Made by a program: the position numbers and the translations under genes. Positions 24,312-33,341 of a stretch of 64,000 nt of DNA are shown piece by piece. Source of the stretch: Rubrobacter_D sp963840835 (lineage in GTDB: Bacteria; Actinomycetota; Rubrobacteria; Rubrobacterales; Rubrobacteraceae); assembly GCA_963840835.1 (NCBI GenBank), contig CAWJAM010000013.1, positions 186,001 to 250,000 on the forward strand, in the 5' to 3' direction. Below the pieces are notes generated by a model. The model saw only the letters and a program-made list of their open reading frames with translations. It did not search any database and had not been told where the DNA came from. Numbering within the stretch: the first letter of the stretch is position 1; every line of letters begins with the position of its first letter.

Positions 24312-25061
24312 TTACGCCATCAGGCGTGTCGCGACTTTACGGTAAAGGCCGGTCACCTCGTGGTCAGGGTAGCGTTGCGCGAAAATGCCCTCGCTGGAGA
24401 GGACCATCAGCTCCTCCGAGTGGGGCAGCACGGCGGCCACCTCGCACTCGTAGGCCTGCTCGACGCGCTGCTGTACCTCGTCGAAGTCGAAGACCGGGGG
24501 GGTGTTGTTGACCACGAGCACCATGCGGGGGACCCTGAGCCTGCGCGCCACGGAGACGGTGACGCTCGTACCCTCGTAGTCCTGGCTGTCGGGGCGCATG
24601 ACGATCGCCAGCGCGTTGGACATGGCGAGCGAGAGCAGCGTCTCCTCGTTCAGCCCAGGGTGGGTGTCGAGCAGGAGCGCGTCGAGGTCGAGCCTGTCTA
24701 TCAGGTCGCGGAAGCCCTCGTTGAGCAGGCCGACGTCGTAGCCGTCGTGCATCACGCGGGCGATGTCCGTCGGCTTGATGCTCGAAGGGATCAGGAAGAC
24801 GCGCCCCCCTTCCATGCCTTCCGGCGTCACGTCGATGGCGGCGTCCTCGATCGGGCATTTTCCCCACAGGTAGTCGTTCAGGGAGTAGTCCAACGTCTCC
24901 TGATCCACCCCAAAAAGGACGTGGATACCTGGCGACTGGATGTCGGTGTCTACCACGCCGATGCGCCTTCCCTCGGCCGCGAGCAAGGCGGCGACGTTGG
25001 CCGTCGTGTTGGACTTGCCCGTCCCGCCCCGGAACGAGTGGATCGATACTATCCTGGACAT
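24312..25061 (-). CDS. MinD/ParA-like ATPase
   Basis: A 249-residue P-loop ATPase of the MinD/ParA group. The deviant Walker A is RGGTGKSNTT (residues 11-20), with Arg11 where the signature lysine usually stands and K16 as the catalytic-site lysine. GVVDTDIQSPG is the switch-I/Walker A' region, LDALLLDTHPGL is Walker B/switch II and VVNNTPP lies in the base-binding region. There is no obvious C-terminal amphipathic helix of the MinD kind. It sits between a histidine-kinase-like scaffold and two giant membrane proteins, so it may position or gate that membrane complex (inference). Confidence 0.83.
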   Translation of the reverse strand: MSRIVSIHSFRGGTGKSNTTANVAALLAAEGRRIGVVDTDIQSPGIHVLFGVDQETLDYSLNDYLWGKCPIEDAAIDVTPEGMEGGRVFLIPSSIKPTDIARVMHDGYDVGLLNEGFRDLIDRLDLDALLLDTHPGLNEETLLSLAMSNALAIVMRPDSQDYEGTSVTVSVARRLRVPRMVLVVNNTPPVFDFDEVQQRVEQAYECEVAAVLPHSEELMVLSSEGIFAQRYPDHEVTGLYRKVATRLMA

Positions 25062-25079
25062 GTTAGGTCCTCTCTAAGG

Positions 25080-26342
25080 TCACGGGTCAACCGCGTCGTC
25101 CGCGCGCAGGCGCAGGCGGTCCACCTTGCTCTGCAGGTCCCTGAAGTAGTCGGTCTCGGTGATCTCCGCCACCTGACGCTCGGTCCTCGTCTCGTCGATC
25201 TCGATGCGGAGCTGGCGCACCTCCCGCTTTAGACGCTGCTCGCGCGCCCGCACCTCGCGCGCCATCCGCCTGAAGACCCGCGCCAACTGCCCCAGCTCGT
25301 CCTGCCGCTGTGCTACCCTCTCTATGGTCCCCGGGTCGAACTCCCCCGTCTCCACAGCGGCAGCGGCCGCCGTCACCCGGTCCACGTTGCGCAGGTACTC
25401 GACCTCCGCATCCCGAAGGCGCTTCTTCTCCAGGCAGGCGCCTATTCTGGCCCGAAGTAGGACCGGATCGAAAGGTTTCGGCAAATAATCCTCGGCGCCG
25501 AGCTCGATGCAGCGCACGACCGTCTCTATCTCGTCGAGGGCGGAGATCATGATGACCGGAATGTCGCGCAAACGTACGTCGGCCTTGAGGCGCCGCAGCA
25601 CCTCGTAGCCGTTCATCTCGGGCATCATGATGTCGAGGAGCACCAGGTCGAAGTCCCGAGCCAGAACCATCTGAAGGGCCAGGCGCCCATTCTCGGCGAC
25701 GGCCGTCGCGTGCCCCTGCCGCCCGAGCTGGCGCGCCAGCACGTCGCGGTTGACCTCGTTGTCGTCCACGATCAGCAACGGGTTACCGTCAGCCCTGACC
25801 AGGGTCTCTTTGCGGGCGGACTCTGCTATCCCTACGGCGTCCAGGATCATCTCCCGCGTCTCCGAGACCCCAAGGTGGGGGGTCGCCTCGCCCGCCTCTA
25901 TCTTCGAGAAGTCCGCAACGTCGTCAATGAGGGACAGGAAACGCTCTGCGGAAGCGTGGATCTTCTGCAGGTCGGGAACGGCCTCCCGTGCATCCAGCTC
26001 CTCTGCCTCCTCCAGAAGCATCTCGCTGTAGCCGACTACGGCGGTGATGGGCGTCCGAAGGTCGTGGCGCAGCCTGACCCCGAGGCTTTCGAGGTCAGCG
26101 TCCGACTCTACGGCCTCGACCCTGGAGGGGTCGAGGGCGTCGTTGACGAGACCGAGGAGCTCGACGCCGGCGAGGTTTATCTTTTCGAGGTCCGATGAGA
26201 GCTCTTCGGGTCCCCCGTCCTCGACATCCTCGAGGAGCATCTCGCTGTAGCCGATGACGGCGTTCAAGGGCGTCCTTAGCTCGTGGCGCAGGTTGGCGAG
26301 GAAGGCCCTGTGGGTCCGGTCGTCCGCCGGGGGACCCTTCAC
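25080..26342 (-). CDS. Tandem HisKA-HisKA-REC scaffold without ATPase domain
   Basis: A 420-residue protein. Two H-boxes are present: HELRTPLNAVIGYSEM with H20, and HDLRTPITAVVGYSEM with H93. No HATPase domain follows; a receiver domain comes instead (185-310; D237 in FDLVLLDIMMP, K289 in YLPKPFD). The C-terminal third has a HAMP-like stretch (325-370) and a coiled coil (365-415). It cannot autophosphorylate alone and is best read as a phosphorelay scaffold or dimerisation partner for the membrane kinase encoded upstream. Its start overlaps the lone receiver gene by 4 bp. Confidence 0.78.
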   Translation of the reverse strand: MKGPPADDRTHRAFLANLRHELRTPLNAVIGYSEMLLEDVEDGGPEELSSDLEKINLAGVELLGLVNDALDPSRVEAVESDADLESLGVRLRHDLRTPITAVVGYSEMLLEEAEELDAREAVPDLQKIHASAERFLSLIDDVADFSKIEAGEATPHLGVSETREMILDAVGIAESARKETLVRADGNPLLIVDDNEVNRDVLARQLGRQGHATAVAENGRLALQMVLARDFDLVLLDIMMPEMNGYEVLRRLKADVRLRDIPVIMISALDEIETVVRCIELGAEDYLPKPFDPVLLRARIGACLEKKRLRDAEVEYLRNVDRVTAAAAAVETGEFDPGTIERVAQRQDELGQLARVFRRMAREVRAREQRLKREVRQLRIEIDETRTERQVAEITETDYFRDLQSKVDRLRLRADDAVDP

Positions 26343-26722
26343 GGGGTGGCGGCCTCGTTCTCGTTCAGAAGCGTCTCCATCTTGCCGAGCAGACGGGGCA
26401 ACTCTATCGGCTTGGTATCGTAGTCGTCGCAGCCGGCCTCCAGCGCCTTCTCACGGTCGCCTGACATCGCGTGGGCGGTGAGGGCGATGACGGGGATGGC
26501 CTCTGTCTCTGAGTTCGCCTTGATCCGACGGGTCGCCTCCCAACCGTCCACGACGGGGAGGCTCATGTCCATCAGGATCAGGTCAGGCGCCTCGGAGGTG
26601 GCCATCTCGACGCCCTCTTTGCCGTCGACGGCTATGAGGACCTCGTACTTCTTGCGCGCCAGCCGCCGCGAGAGCATGTCCCGATTCATCTCGTTATCTT
26701 CGACCAGGAGTATCCTGGGCAT
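26339..26722 (-). CDS. Single-domain response regulator (REC only)
   Basis: A 127-residue receiver domain with no output. The acidic pocket is ILLVEDNEMNRD, the phospho-acceptor Asp is in DLILMDMSLPVVDGW, the Thr is in IPVIALTAHA and the Lys is in DYDTKPIEL. Such CheY/DivK-like proteins shuttle phosphate between kinases. It is 16 bp downstream of the hybrid kinase gene and overlaps the scaffold gene by 4 bp, so it is probably the diffusible element of one phosphorelay. Confidence 0.9.
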   Translation of the reverse strand: MPRILLVEDNEMNRDMLSRRLARKKYEVLIAVDGKEGVEMATSEAPDLILMDMSLPVVDGWEATRRIKANSETEAIPVIALTAHAMSGDREKALEAGCDDYDTKPIELPRLLGKMETLLNENEAATP

Positions 26723-26738
26723 GGGTCCCCCGTTCCGT

Positions 26739-29700
26739 CTACGTCGACTTCTTCTTTACCCCGAGACTCCTGACGAGGTCCGAGACCTCGGAGAGCAACT
26801 CCTCGCGGCCCTGCGAGCCTTTCTGGATGACCTCTGTTACGTAGCCGTCGAGCCGCATCCTGTCCTCCCGCGTGATGTCCTTGGACGTTACGACGACGAC
26901 AGGGATGGTACGCCACTCCTCGCGGCCGCGCACCTTGGAGACGAACTCGAACCCGTCCATCTCTGGCATCATGAGGTCGAGCAGGATGGCCGAAGGGCGC
27001 ATACCCTCAAGGCTCTCCAGCGCCACGCGGCCGTTTTCGGCCTCAGCCACGCCGAAGCCCTCGTTCTCCAGCATGTTGCGCAACGTCTGGCGGTTCGCAG
27101 GTTCGTCGTCGACCACCAGGATGTCGGAGGGCGAGTCGTCTGTGCGGTACTTCTCGAGGACCGAGACGAGGCGCTGGCGGTCTACCGGTTTGGTCAGGTA
27201 GTCGGCGGCGCCGAGGGCGTATCCCAGGTTCTTGTCGTCGACGAGGGTCAGCATGATCACGGGTATGTCCGAGACCTCCGGGTCGGCCTTGAGCGCGGAG
27301 AGCACGGACCACCCGTCCATCCCAGGCATCATGGCGTCGAGCGTGATCGCATCGGGCCGCAACTCCCGAACGAGGCGCAACCCCTCCTCCCCCCCTTCGG
27401 CGCTGACGACCCGGAAACCCTCCCTGCCAAGGAACCGCTCAAGCAGGTCGCGCACCGTGGCGTCGTCGTCGATGACGAGCACCGTGCTAGCCCCGTCCGC
27501 CTCCTCCAAAGTACTCTCCCCGTCCTCGGGCACCTTCAGAAGCGACTTCGACGGGTCGCGGACCTCGGCGGGGAGTCGAATAGTAAACGTGGAGCCCACC
27601 CCTGCCTCGCTCTCGACGGTGATATCCCCGCCCATCATGCGGCACAAACGACGACTGAGGGAGAGTCCCAGCCCCGTGCCGCCGTAGTTGCGCGTGGTCG
27701 AGGCGTCGGCCTGCGAGAACTCCTCGAACAGCTTGTTTATCTGCTCGTCGGTCATACCGATGCCGGTGTCGCTGACGGCCAGGGTGATGCGATCCTCGCC
27801 GTTCTCGGAGGTCCGGGACACGTCCAGGCTGATGGTGCCGTCCTCCGTGAACTTGGAGGCATTGCTAAGGAGGTTGAAGACGGCCTGGCGCACCTTGGTC
27901 AGGTCGGCCCGCATCGTGCCCACGGAGTCGGGGCAGGTGACCTTCAGCTCGTTGTTGTTCTTGGCCACGAGCGGCTGGACGACGGCCGTGGTGTCATCGA
28001 CCATGTTCCCCACCTCGAAGGTTTCCAAGTACAGGTCCATCTTGCCGGCTTCGATCTTGGAGAGGTCGAGCACGGCGTTTATGAGGTCGAGCAGGTGCTT
28101 GCCAGCGCTGTTGATCTTCTCCAGATCAGGGATGAACTCCTCCTGCCCGAGGTCTTCGGCGTCCTCATGCAGCATCTCGCTGTAGCCGATGATGGCGTTC
28201 AGGGGCGTCCTTAACTCGTGGCTCATGTTGGCGAGGAAGGTGCTCTTGGCTCTGTTGGCAGCCTCGGCCTGCTGGCGGGAACGCTGCAACTCCGTGATGT
28301 CGTGGTACATGGCCAGGTAGGTGCTCGTCTGTTCGTCGCCCACCTTCACCGCAACGGCCAGGAGCTCCACGTCGACGAGCGTCCCGTCCTTGCGGGCACG
28401 CCTGGCGACGCCGCCGGCGTACCCTTCGCTCTCGACCCGCCGCAAGAAGTTCTCGCCCTCGTCCTGCATCTCCCTCTCGCTGGCGATCAGGTCGAAGATC
28501 CCGCATCCCAGGGCTTCGTCCTGTGTGTAGCCGAACAACTTCTCGGCGGCCGGGTTCCATGAAAGTACCCTCCGGTCTGCGTCCACGGTAACTATCGCGA
28601 TGGGGCTGTTGACCAGGAGCGCCTCGGAGTACTCTTTCTGCCGGCGCAATTCGGCCTGAGAGCTGACCAACTCGGCGTTCTTCTCCTCCATCTGCGCAAA
28701 CGTGCTCTGTAGACGCCCGTAGAGGCGGGTGTTCTCGACTATCGTCAGGACTTGCCGCAGCAGGATCAGGACGACAAGCAACGCGCCACCGAGGTACACC
28801 CCGGTCTCCAGGCCGCCGTTTCCTTCGGAGGCACGCCAGGCGTAGACGGCGAGCAGGGCTACTGCGGGGACGAGCGCGTAAGGCAGCAGGGAGAGCCACA
28901 GCCGCTGCCCGGTGGCGGGTCCGTCGCCGACTTCCTCGTCCGACTCATCGGGGGAGACGGCCACTCCTACGAGGTAGGCGGCCAACCCGAGGAGCATGTA
29001 CCCTAGCGGCCATCCCACGTCGAGGAGGGTGCCCGTGACGTAGGTCTCGTTGATCCTCTCGTAGCCGTAGAGCGCCGTCCGTGATCACGATGAAGTACCA
29101 GGCCGAGCGCCAGCAGGGGCAGGGCGCCCCCAAGGCCGCGTGCACCCCGCAACGGACCAGAACGAGAAGCGAGGCTATTAGAACGATATCGGCCAGCGGG
29201 TAGGACGTGGCGAAGACCTTCGCGAGGACCGTCTCCTCACCCCTGCGGACGACGGGACCAAGGAAGAAGTACCAGCTAAAGGTGACGGCCGCGGTCATGA
29301 CCATCAACCCGTCGAGCGCGACCCGCACGCGGGAGATGCCTGAGCCCGTGCGGGCCGGCAGCAAGAGGAGTATGCCAAGCAAGAGGAAAGGATACTGGCC
29401 CAGAAAGCCGATGGTGGCGTAGGAAGGCATCGGGGGCAGCCGGTCGAGCACCCACACGTAGTAGGTGAAGACGATCCGTCCCAAGGTGTAGCTGAGGATA
29501 CCCAGGCCGAGCAGAACGGGGGCCCAGCGTCGGCCGGTCGTGACCACGGACCGTTCATCGGATGCGGCGGCTTCCCTGAACCTCCACAAACACAGGGGAA
29601 GCACGAGCAGCGGGCCGATGACACCGCCTGCGTTGGCCACGATCTGGGACGCGCGGGGACCCGCCGGCTGGAGGAGCACCCACGCGATGAGCAGGACGTT

Positions 29701-29793
29701 GAACCCCGCGACCGCGGCGGCGGCAAGCCAGAAGGTTCTATCCCCGATGCCACCCCGCGCCGGTCTCTTCTCACGCTCCATGGAGGTTTTCAC
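26739..29793 (-). CDS. Membrane hybrid histidine kinase, frameshifted near 29.08 kb
   Basis: Read as one gene it has an N-terminal block of about eight helices, a PAS domain (VDADRRVLSWNPAAEKLFGYTQDEA), HisKA (SHELRTPLNAIIGYSEML), HATPase (FNLLSNASKFTEDG, DTGIGM, GGTGLGLSLSRRL) and two receiver domains (DAMMPGMDGW and DLMMPEMDGF). The frame opened by GTG at 29793 (GGAGGAG upstream) breaks near 29075, where one extra base turns ITDALYGYERIN into a shifted frame. A compensating pair of 1-bp shifts lies at about 29095-29130. The C-terminal part is intact from at least 29018. This may be a sequencing error or a real mutation. It heads the signalling gene set. Confidence 0.75.
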
Positions 29794-30108
29794 CCCGTGT
29801 CTCCTCCAGACGTGTCCCGTTGCGTGCCTGGCAACCCGCGTCTCGGGAGGTCGGCACCCCGAGGTCCCGCCATGTTACCCTTCGACTCGCCGAAGCGTCC
29901 TCGAACCGGACGGGGCCAAACGTCTGCCTCTTCATTTTACTGATCTTTCAGCACCCAACGCAACCGCGCGAAGTACGCCAGTTTACTTGGAGTAGGCCGA
30001 TTGCAAGCCTCTCTGCACGACCTTATACTTGTTCGGGTAGGCGACGGGGCTTGTCCACTGGTGGATTGATCCTTCGCTTTTCGTCTGGAGATTAGATCGG
30101 AGAGGCGC
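29794..30108. other. Divergent promoter region, no gene
   Basis: This 315-bp gap lies between the divergent kinase and amino-acid importer genes. Candidate -10 boxes such as TATACT (near 30030) and TAGATC (near 30095) are present, but none is decisive. No coding frame of note. Confidence 0.5.
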
Positions 30109-30939
30109 GTGAGAGAGCGGGGTATCCTGATCGGCCTCCTGGTCGTCGTTCTGCTGCTTGTGGGTTGCGGCGGACCGGCCCAGGAGTCGGGTTCGACGGA
30201 CAGGTGCGACATGGAAGACCCGCCACTGTACACGGAGGGCGTACTGACGGTCGCCACGGACAAGCCGGCCTATAAGCCCTGGTTCAAAGGACCTCCCAAC
30301 GATTACTCGGGCTACGAGGGCGACGTGGCCAACGAGGTCGCAAAGCGCATGGACCTCCCGATAAAGTGGGTCGTCGAGCCGTTCAACAAGTCTTATGCCC
30401 CGGGCGCCAAGGACTTCGACTTCGACATCAATCAGATCACCATCACCCCAGAGCGCCAGAAGGTCGTCGAGTTCTCGGACGGCTACTTCGACAACGCCCA
30501 GGGCGTGCTCGTAATGAAAGACGGTCCCGCCGCCGATGCGAAGAGCCTCTCCGACCTCGAGGACCTGACTATAGGAGCCCAGGTGGGCACTACCGCACTA
30601 GATTTCGTCAACGAGACGGTAAAACCGACCAACGACCCCAAGGTCTACGACACCACCAACGACGCGAAGTCCGCGCTGGAGAGCGGCCAGATCGACGTCT
30701 TCGTCACCGACCTTGTGACCACGGTCTACCTTCGCGACTTCGAGATAGACGGCTCGACCGTGATCGGGAAGTACCCGCGCAATGAGCAGTTCGGGATGCT
30801 GTTACAAAAGGGCAACCAGCTCGTCGGCTGCGTAAACGAGGCCCTCAGCCTGATGAAGAGCGACGGAACTCTAGAGAAGCTCGAAAAGAAGCACCTGCAG
30901 CAGTATCTGGACGTCCCCACCCTCGAAGAAGTAGCGTGA
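30109..30939 (+). CDS. ABC importer substrate-binding lipoprotein (polar amino acids)
   Basis: A 276-residue periplasm-type binding protein. The signal peptide ends in a lipobox (LLLVGC). The mature part has the SBP-bac-3 pattern: LTVATDKPAYKPW, GYEGDVANEVAKRMDL, ITPERQKVVEFSDGYFDNAQGVLV and GAQVGTTALDFV. The start is GTG at 30109 with CGGAGAGG upstream. The stop overlaps the permease start (GTGA). Family members bind glutamine, arginine or other polar amino acids; the ligand cannot be fixed here. Confidence 0.9.
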   Translation: MRERGILIGLLVVVLLLVGCGGPAQESGSTDRCDMEDPPLYTEGVLTVATDKPAYKPWFKGPPNDYSGYEGDVANEVAKRMDLPIKWVVEPFNKSYAPGAKDFDFDINQITITPERQKVVEFSDGYFDNAQGVLVMKDGPAADAKSLSDLEDLTIGAQVGTTALDFVNETVKPTNDPKVYDTTNDAKSALESGQIDVFVTDLVTTVYLRDFEIDGSTVIGKYPRNEQFGMLLQKGNQLVGCVNEALSLMKSDGTLEKLEKKHLQQYLDVPTLEEVA

Positions 30940-31814
30940 CAGAGGGAGGTCCCGGCGCCCCAGGACCTTCTGCATTCGCGGGCCGCGGCTCGCGGGCGCT
31001 CGGCAACCGGGGGGTGCTCGTGTCGAGCGCGAGCACGGTGCTGTTCTTCGCAGTTATCGCTGTGGTCTTGGTGCTCTCACCGGGGAGCGCGGTCGTGGCT
31101 GAGCGATTCCTCAGCCCGCAAAACCTCTGGCAGTCGCTCGTCGGCTCGGGGAGTAACCCCTCGGTGCTCGGGGCGTTCTGGCTCAACGTAAAGATATTCG
31201 TGGTCGCCGAGGTCTTCATCCTGGTTCTGGCGCTCGTAATAGCCGTGGTGCGCGGGATACCAGGGCCCGTGTTCTTTCCTTTCCGGCTGGTCGCTGTCGC
31301 GTATACGGATCTCTTCAGGGGTGTGCCTTTGATCCTGGTGCTTTACATGATCGGGTTCGGGGTGCCTGGGCTCGGGCTTGGCTTCATCTCCTACCTCCCC
31401 GATGTCGTCTACGGGGTGATCTCACTGGTCCTCGTCTACTCGGCCTACGTCTCCGAGGTGTATAGGGCAGGCATAGAATCGGTCCACGAGAGCCAGAACA
31501 CCGCCGCCCGCTCTCTCGGGCTCACGCGCTTGCAATCATTGAGGTTCGTGGTGTTGCCGCAGGCGATCAGGCGCGTCATACCGCCGCTACTGAACGACTT
31601 TATTGGGCTGCAGAAGGACACGGCGCTCGTCTCCGTACTCGGCTCGATAGAGGCCGCGCGGGCAGCCCAGATCTACAGCGCCTCCGAGTTCAACTACGCG
31701 AGCTACGTGGTCGCGGCCCTGCTCTTCGTCTTGATCACCATCCCCCTCGCCCGGTTTACCGACCGCCTGATCGCCCGCGACAAACGCCGCCGCGAAGCGG
31801 GAGCCCTGGCATGA
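30936..31814 (+). CDS. Amino acid ABC importer permease
   Basis: A 292-residue HisMQ-type permease with about six helices. The EAA loop is visible as ESQNTAARSLGLTRLQSLRFVVLPQAIRRVIPP, and LFRGVPLILVLYMIGFG is the typical helix-2/3 entry. The start is GTG at 30936, overlapping the binding-protein stop by 4 bp. A low-complexity Gly/Pro-rich N-terminal extension precedes the first helix. A single permease gene implies a homodimeric channel. Confidence 0.9.
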   Translation: MTEGGPGAPGPSAFAGRGSRALGNRGVLVSSASTVLFFAVIAVVLVLSPGSAVVAERFLSPQNLWQSLVGSGSNPSVLGAFWLNVKIFVVAEVFILVLALVIAVVRGIPGPVFFPFRLVAVAYTDLFRGVPLILVLYMIGFGVPGLGLGFISYLPDVVYGVISLVLVYSAYVSEVYRAGIESVHESQNTAARSLGLTRLQSLRFVVLPQAIRRVIPPLLNDFIGLQKDTALVSVLGSIEAARAAQIYSASEFNYASYVVAALLFVLITIPLARFTDRLIARDKRRREAGALA

Positions 31815-32563
31815 ACGAGCATCCTGCCCTCCTTCTCGAAGGCGTACATAAGGCTTTCGGGGAGGACGAGGTCCTCAAGGGGATAGACCTTGCGGTCGAG
31901 CCTCACGAGGTGGTTTGCCTGATCGGGGCCTCAGGCTCGGGTAAGTCCACGCTACTCAGGTGCGTCAACCTGGTCGAGCCGCTGGACGCGGGCCGCGTCG
32001 TCGTGGAGGGGGAGGAGATCACCGCCCAAGGCGTCGATGCCAACCGCATTCGACGCCGCATCGGCATCGTCTACCAGGCCTTCAACCTGTTTCCGCACAT
32101 GACGGTACTGCGCAACGTCACCCTCGCCCCGCGCGAGGCCCTCAAGCAAAACCGCGCCGAGGCAGAGAAGAATGCCCAAGATCTCCTCGACCGCTTCGGG
32201 CTCCTCGACAAGCAGGACGAGTACCCTGACAGGCTCTCCGGCGGACAGCAACAAAGGGTCGCCATCGTGCGGGCGCTCGCGATGCGCCCCCACCTCATGC
32301 TCCTCGACGAGGTCACGAGCGCCCTAGACCCCGAGCTGGTCGCCGAGGTCCTCGCCGTCATCAAAGAACTCGCCCGCGAAGGCATGACCATGCTCATCGC
32401 CACGCACGAGATGGCCTTCGCCCGCGACATCGCGGACCGCGTGTGCTTCCTAGAAGCTGGCCGTATCCTCGAACAAGGACCGCCGCAGAGGATCTTCACA
32501 AGCCCCGAGCACCCCCGAACCCGCCAGTTCCTCGGACGCATCATCGAGGCCGGGAGGCTGTGA
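31811..32563 (+). CDS. Amino acid ABC importer ATPase (GlnQ/HisP type)
   Basis: A 250-residue ATPase. Walker A is GASGSGKSTLLR, the Q-loop is in IVYQAFNLFPHMTVLRNV, the signature is LSGGQQQRVAIVRAL, Walker B is LMLLDEVTSALD and the switch His is in ATHEMAFARD. The FNLFPHMTVL phrase is specific to polar amino acid importers. ATGA overlap with the permease completes a three-gene operon. Confidence 0.94.
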   Translation: MNEHPALLLEGVHKAFGEDEVLKGIDLAVEPHEVVCLIGASGSGKSTLLRCVNLVEPLDAGRVVVEGEEITAQGVDANRIRRRIGIVYQAFNLFPHMTVLRNVTLAPREALKQNRAEAEKNAQDLLDRFGLLDKQDEYPDRLSGGQQQRVAIVRALAMRPHLMLLDEVTSALDPELVAEVLAVIKELAREGMTMLIATHEMAFARDIADRVCFLEAGRILEQGPPQRIFTSPEHPRTRQFLGRIIEAGRL

Positions 32564-32639
32564 GTAGTGGCGTGCTCGTGCCGTCACACGAAATGATCCG
32601 AAAGATGTAGCAGAGGGGCTAGCGCGAGAATCGTGGGGG

Positions 32640-32795
32640 ATGATACTATGACCTTGGTTGTTGCACCTCGACTAGGAGGAAAGGGTCCAGTGGACTAGCT
32701 AGTCAACAGCCATCTGTGGACCCTTACAGGTCCGCGGACCGGGTCGGTGGTCGTTCGCTATAAGAGCGGCTTCCCGGCCCGGATATTTTTTGTGA
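32640..32795 (+). ncRNA. Candidate structured RNA with terminator
   Basis: A non-coding stretch with a GGGTCCA (32683-32689) / TGGACCC (32717-32723) stem, then a 12-bp palindrome GGTCCGCGGACC (32729-32740), then a GC-rich CCGGG...CCCGG hairpin followed by ATATTTTTTG (to about 32792). The layout resembles a small RNA or leader ending in an intrinsic terminator. No known riboswitch or RNA family is recognised. A 16-codon frame starting near 32648 runs through the first stem and may be chance. Confidence 0.4.
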
Positions 32796-32796
32796 A

Positions 32797-32829
32797 GGCA
32801 TCAGGTTTCAGGCTACAGGCTTCAGGTGT
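32797..32829. repeat. Heptad repeat, CAGGC theme
   Basis: ATCAGGT TTCAGGC TACAGGC TTCAGGT: four consecutive 7-bp units just after the terminator of the candidate RNA. Confidence 0.7.
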
Positions 32830-32887
32830 TGCACGGCGACACCGCTTACGAAAGCGTGACCCGAACGCGACGACTGTCCACAGGGAC

Positions 32888-33267
32888 CCTCCTCTGAGCC
32901 TGCTCTTCACGTCGATCTGATCCCTCTATGGCCCGTACGGGCCATCTTCTTTCGTGCCACGAACATGGCCCGGACAGGCGAAGCCGTGCCTCCCCACGCC
33001 CGCTTGAATGGAGCGTGCAAGGTAAGCCCGGATACGAGAGAGGAGAGAGGGCGATGGAGCAGCAGCAGAAGATGGTGAGGATCTCCGTTGAGGTCAGGAG
33101 CGGCACGGCCCGCTTCCGGGTAGGCGTGCAGGCCCCGAGCATCAGAAAAGCACTGAGCATGGTCGCGGGGAGGTACCCGCGGGGCGTGGTCGAAGTCGCC
33201 TTCCCCATAGAGCCCGAAGGGTTCTTCGTCCAGCGAGCAGACCCAGAAGGAGGCCGCCTGAGAGGAC
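32888..33267 (+). repeat. 380-bp module, copy 1
   Basis: This stretch is nearly identical to 37816-38197. It starts with a leftover of the end of the LuxR-type gene (CCTCCTCTGAG.CTGCTCTTCAC), includes the 18-bp palindrome ATGGCCCGTACGGGCCAT (32928-32945), an identical leader and most of the small MEQQQKM gene. Upstream of copy 1 no LuxR gene is present, so copy 1 looks like the derived copy. Confidence 0.8.
32928..32945. terminator. 18-bp palindrome followed by CTTCTTT, copy 1
   Basis: Perfect palindrome ATGGCCCGTACGGGCCAT followed by CTTCTTTCG. In copy 2 the same element stands just after the LuxR-type gene, where a terminator is expected. Confidence 0.45.
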
Positions 33268-33341
33268 AGCACACAGGAGACGAGCACGCAAAAAGTTCAC
33301 CCCGACAGCAAAAGCGGCGACGACACAAAGAGGAGAACGAG
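33054..33341 (+). pseudogene. MEQQQKM small protein, copy 1, frameshifted
   Basis: Starts at ATG 33054 behind AGGAGAGAGGGCG and matches copy 2 (37984-38190) closely up to EPEGFFV. After TTCGTC this copy has CAGCGAGCAG where copy 2 has CACGAGCAG. The extra G at about 33233 moves the frame past the TGA that ends copy 2, so reading continues through the intergenic spacer into the next gene (MHGLADYEF). The original product would have been about 68 residues: a basic strand-rich N-terminus (VRISVEVRSGTARFRVGVQAPS) and an acidic end. Function unknown. Confidence 0.7.

Noticed and set aside
26478..28214. 578-codon plus-strand frame opposite the hybrid kinase
   Set aside because: It is a codon-bias shadow in GC-rich DNA; its sequence has no family pattern, while the minus strand encodes clear kinase domains.
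29794..30108. Riboswitch upstream of the amino-acid importer
   Set aside because: No conserved aptamer pattern or terminator/antiterminator pair could be drawn.
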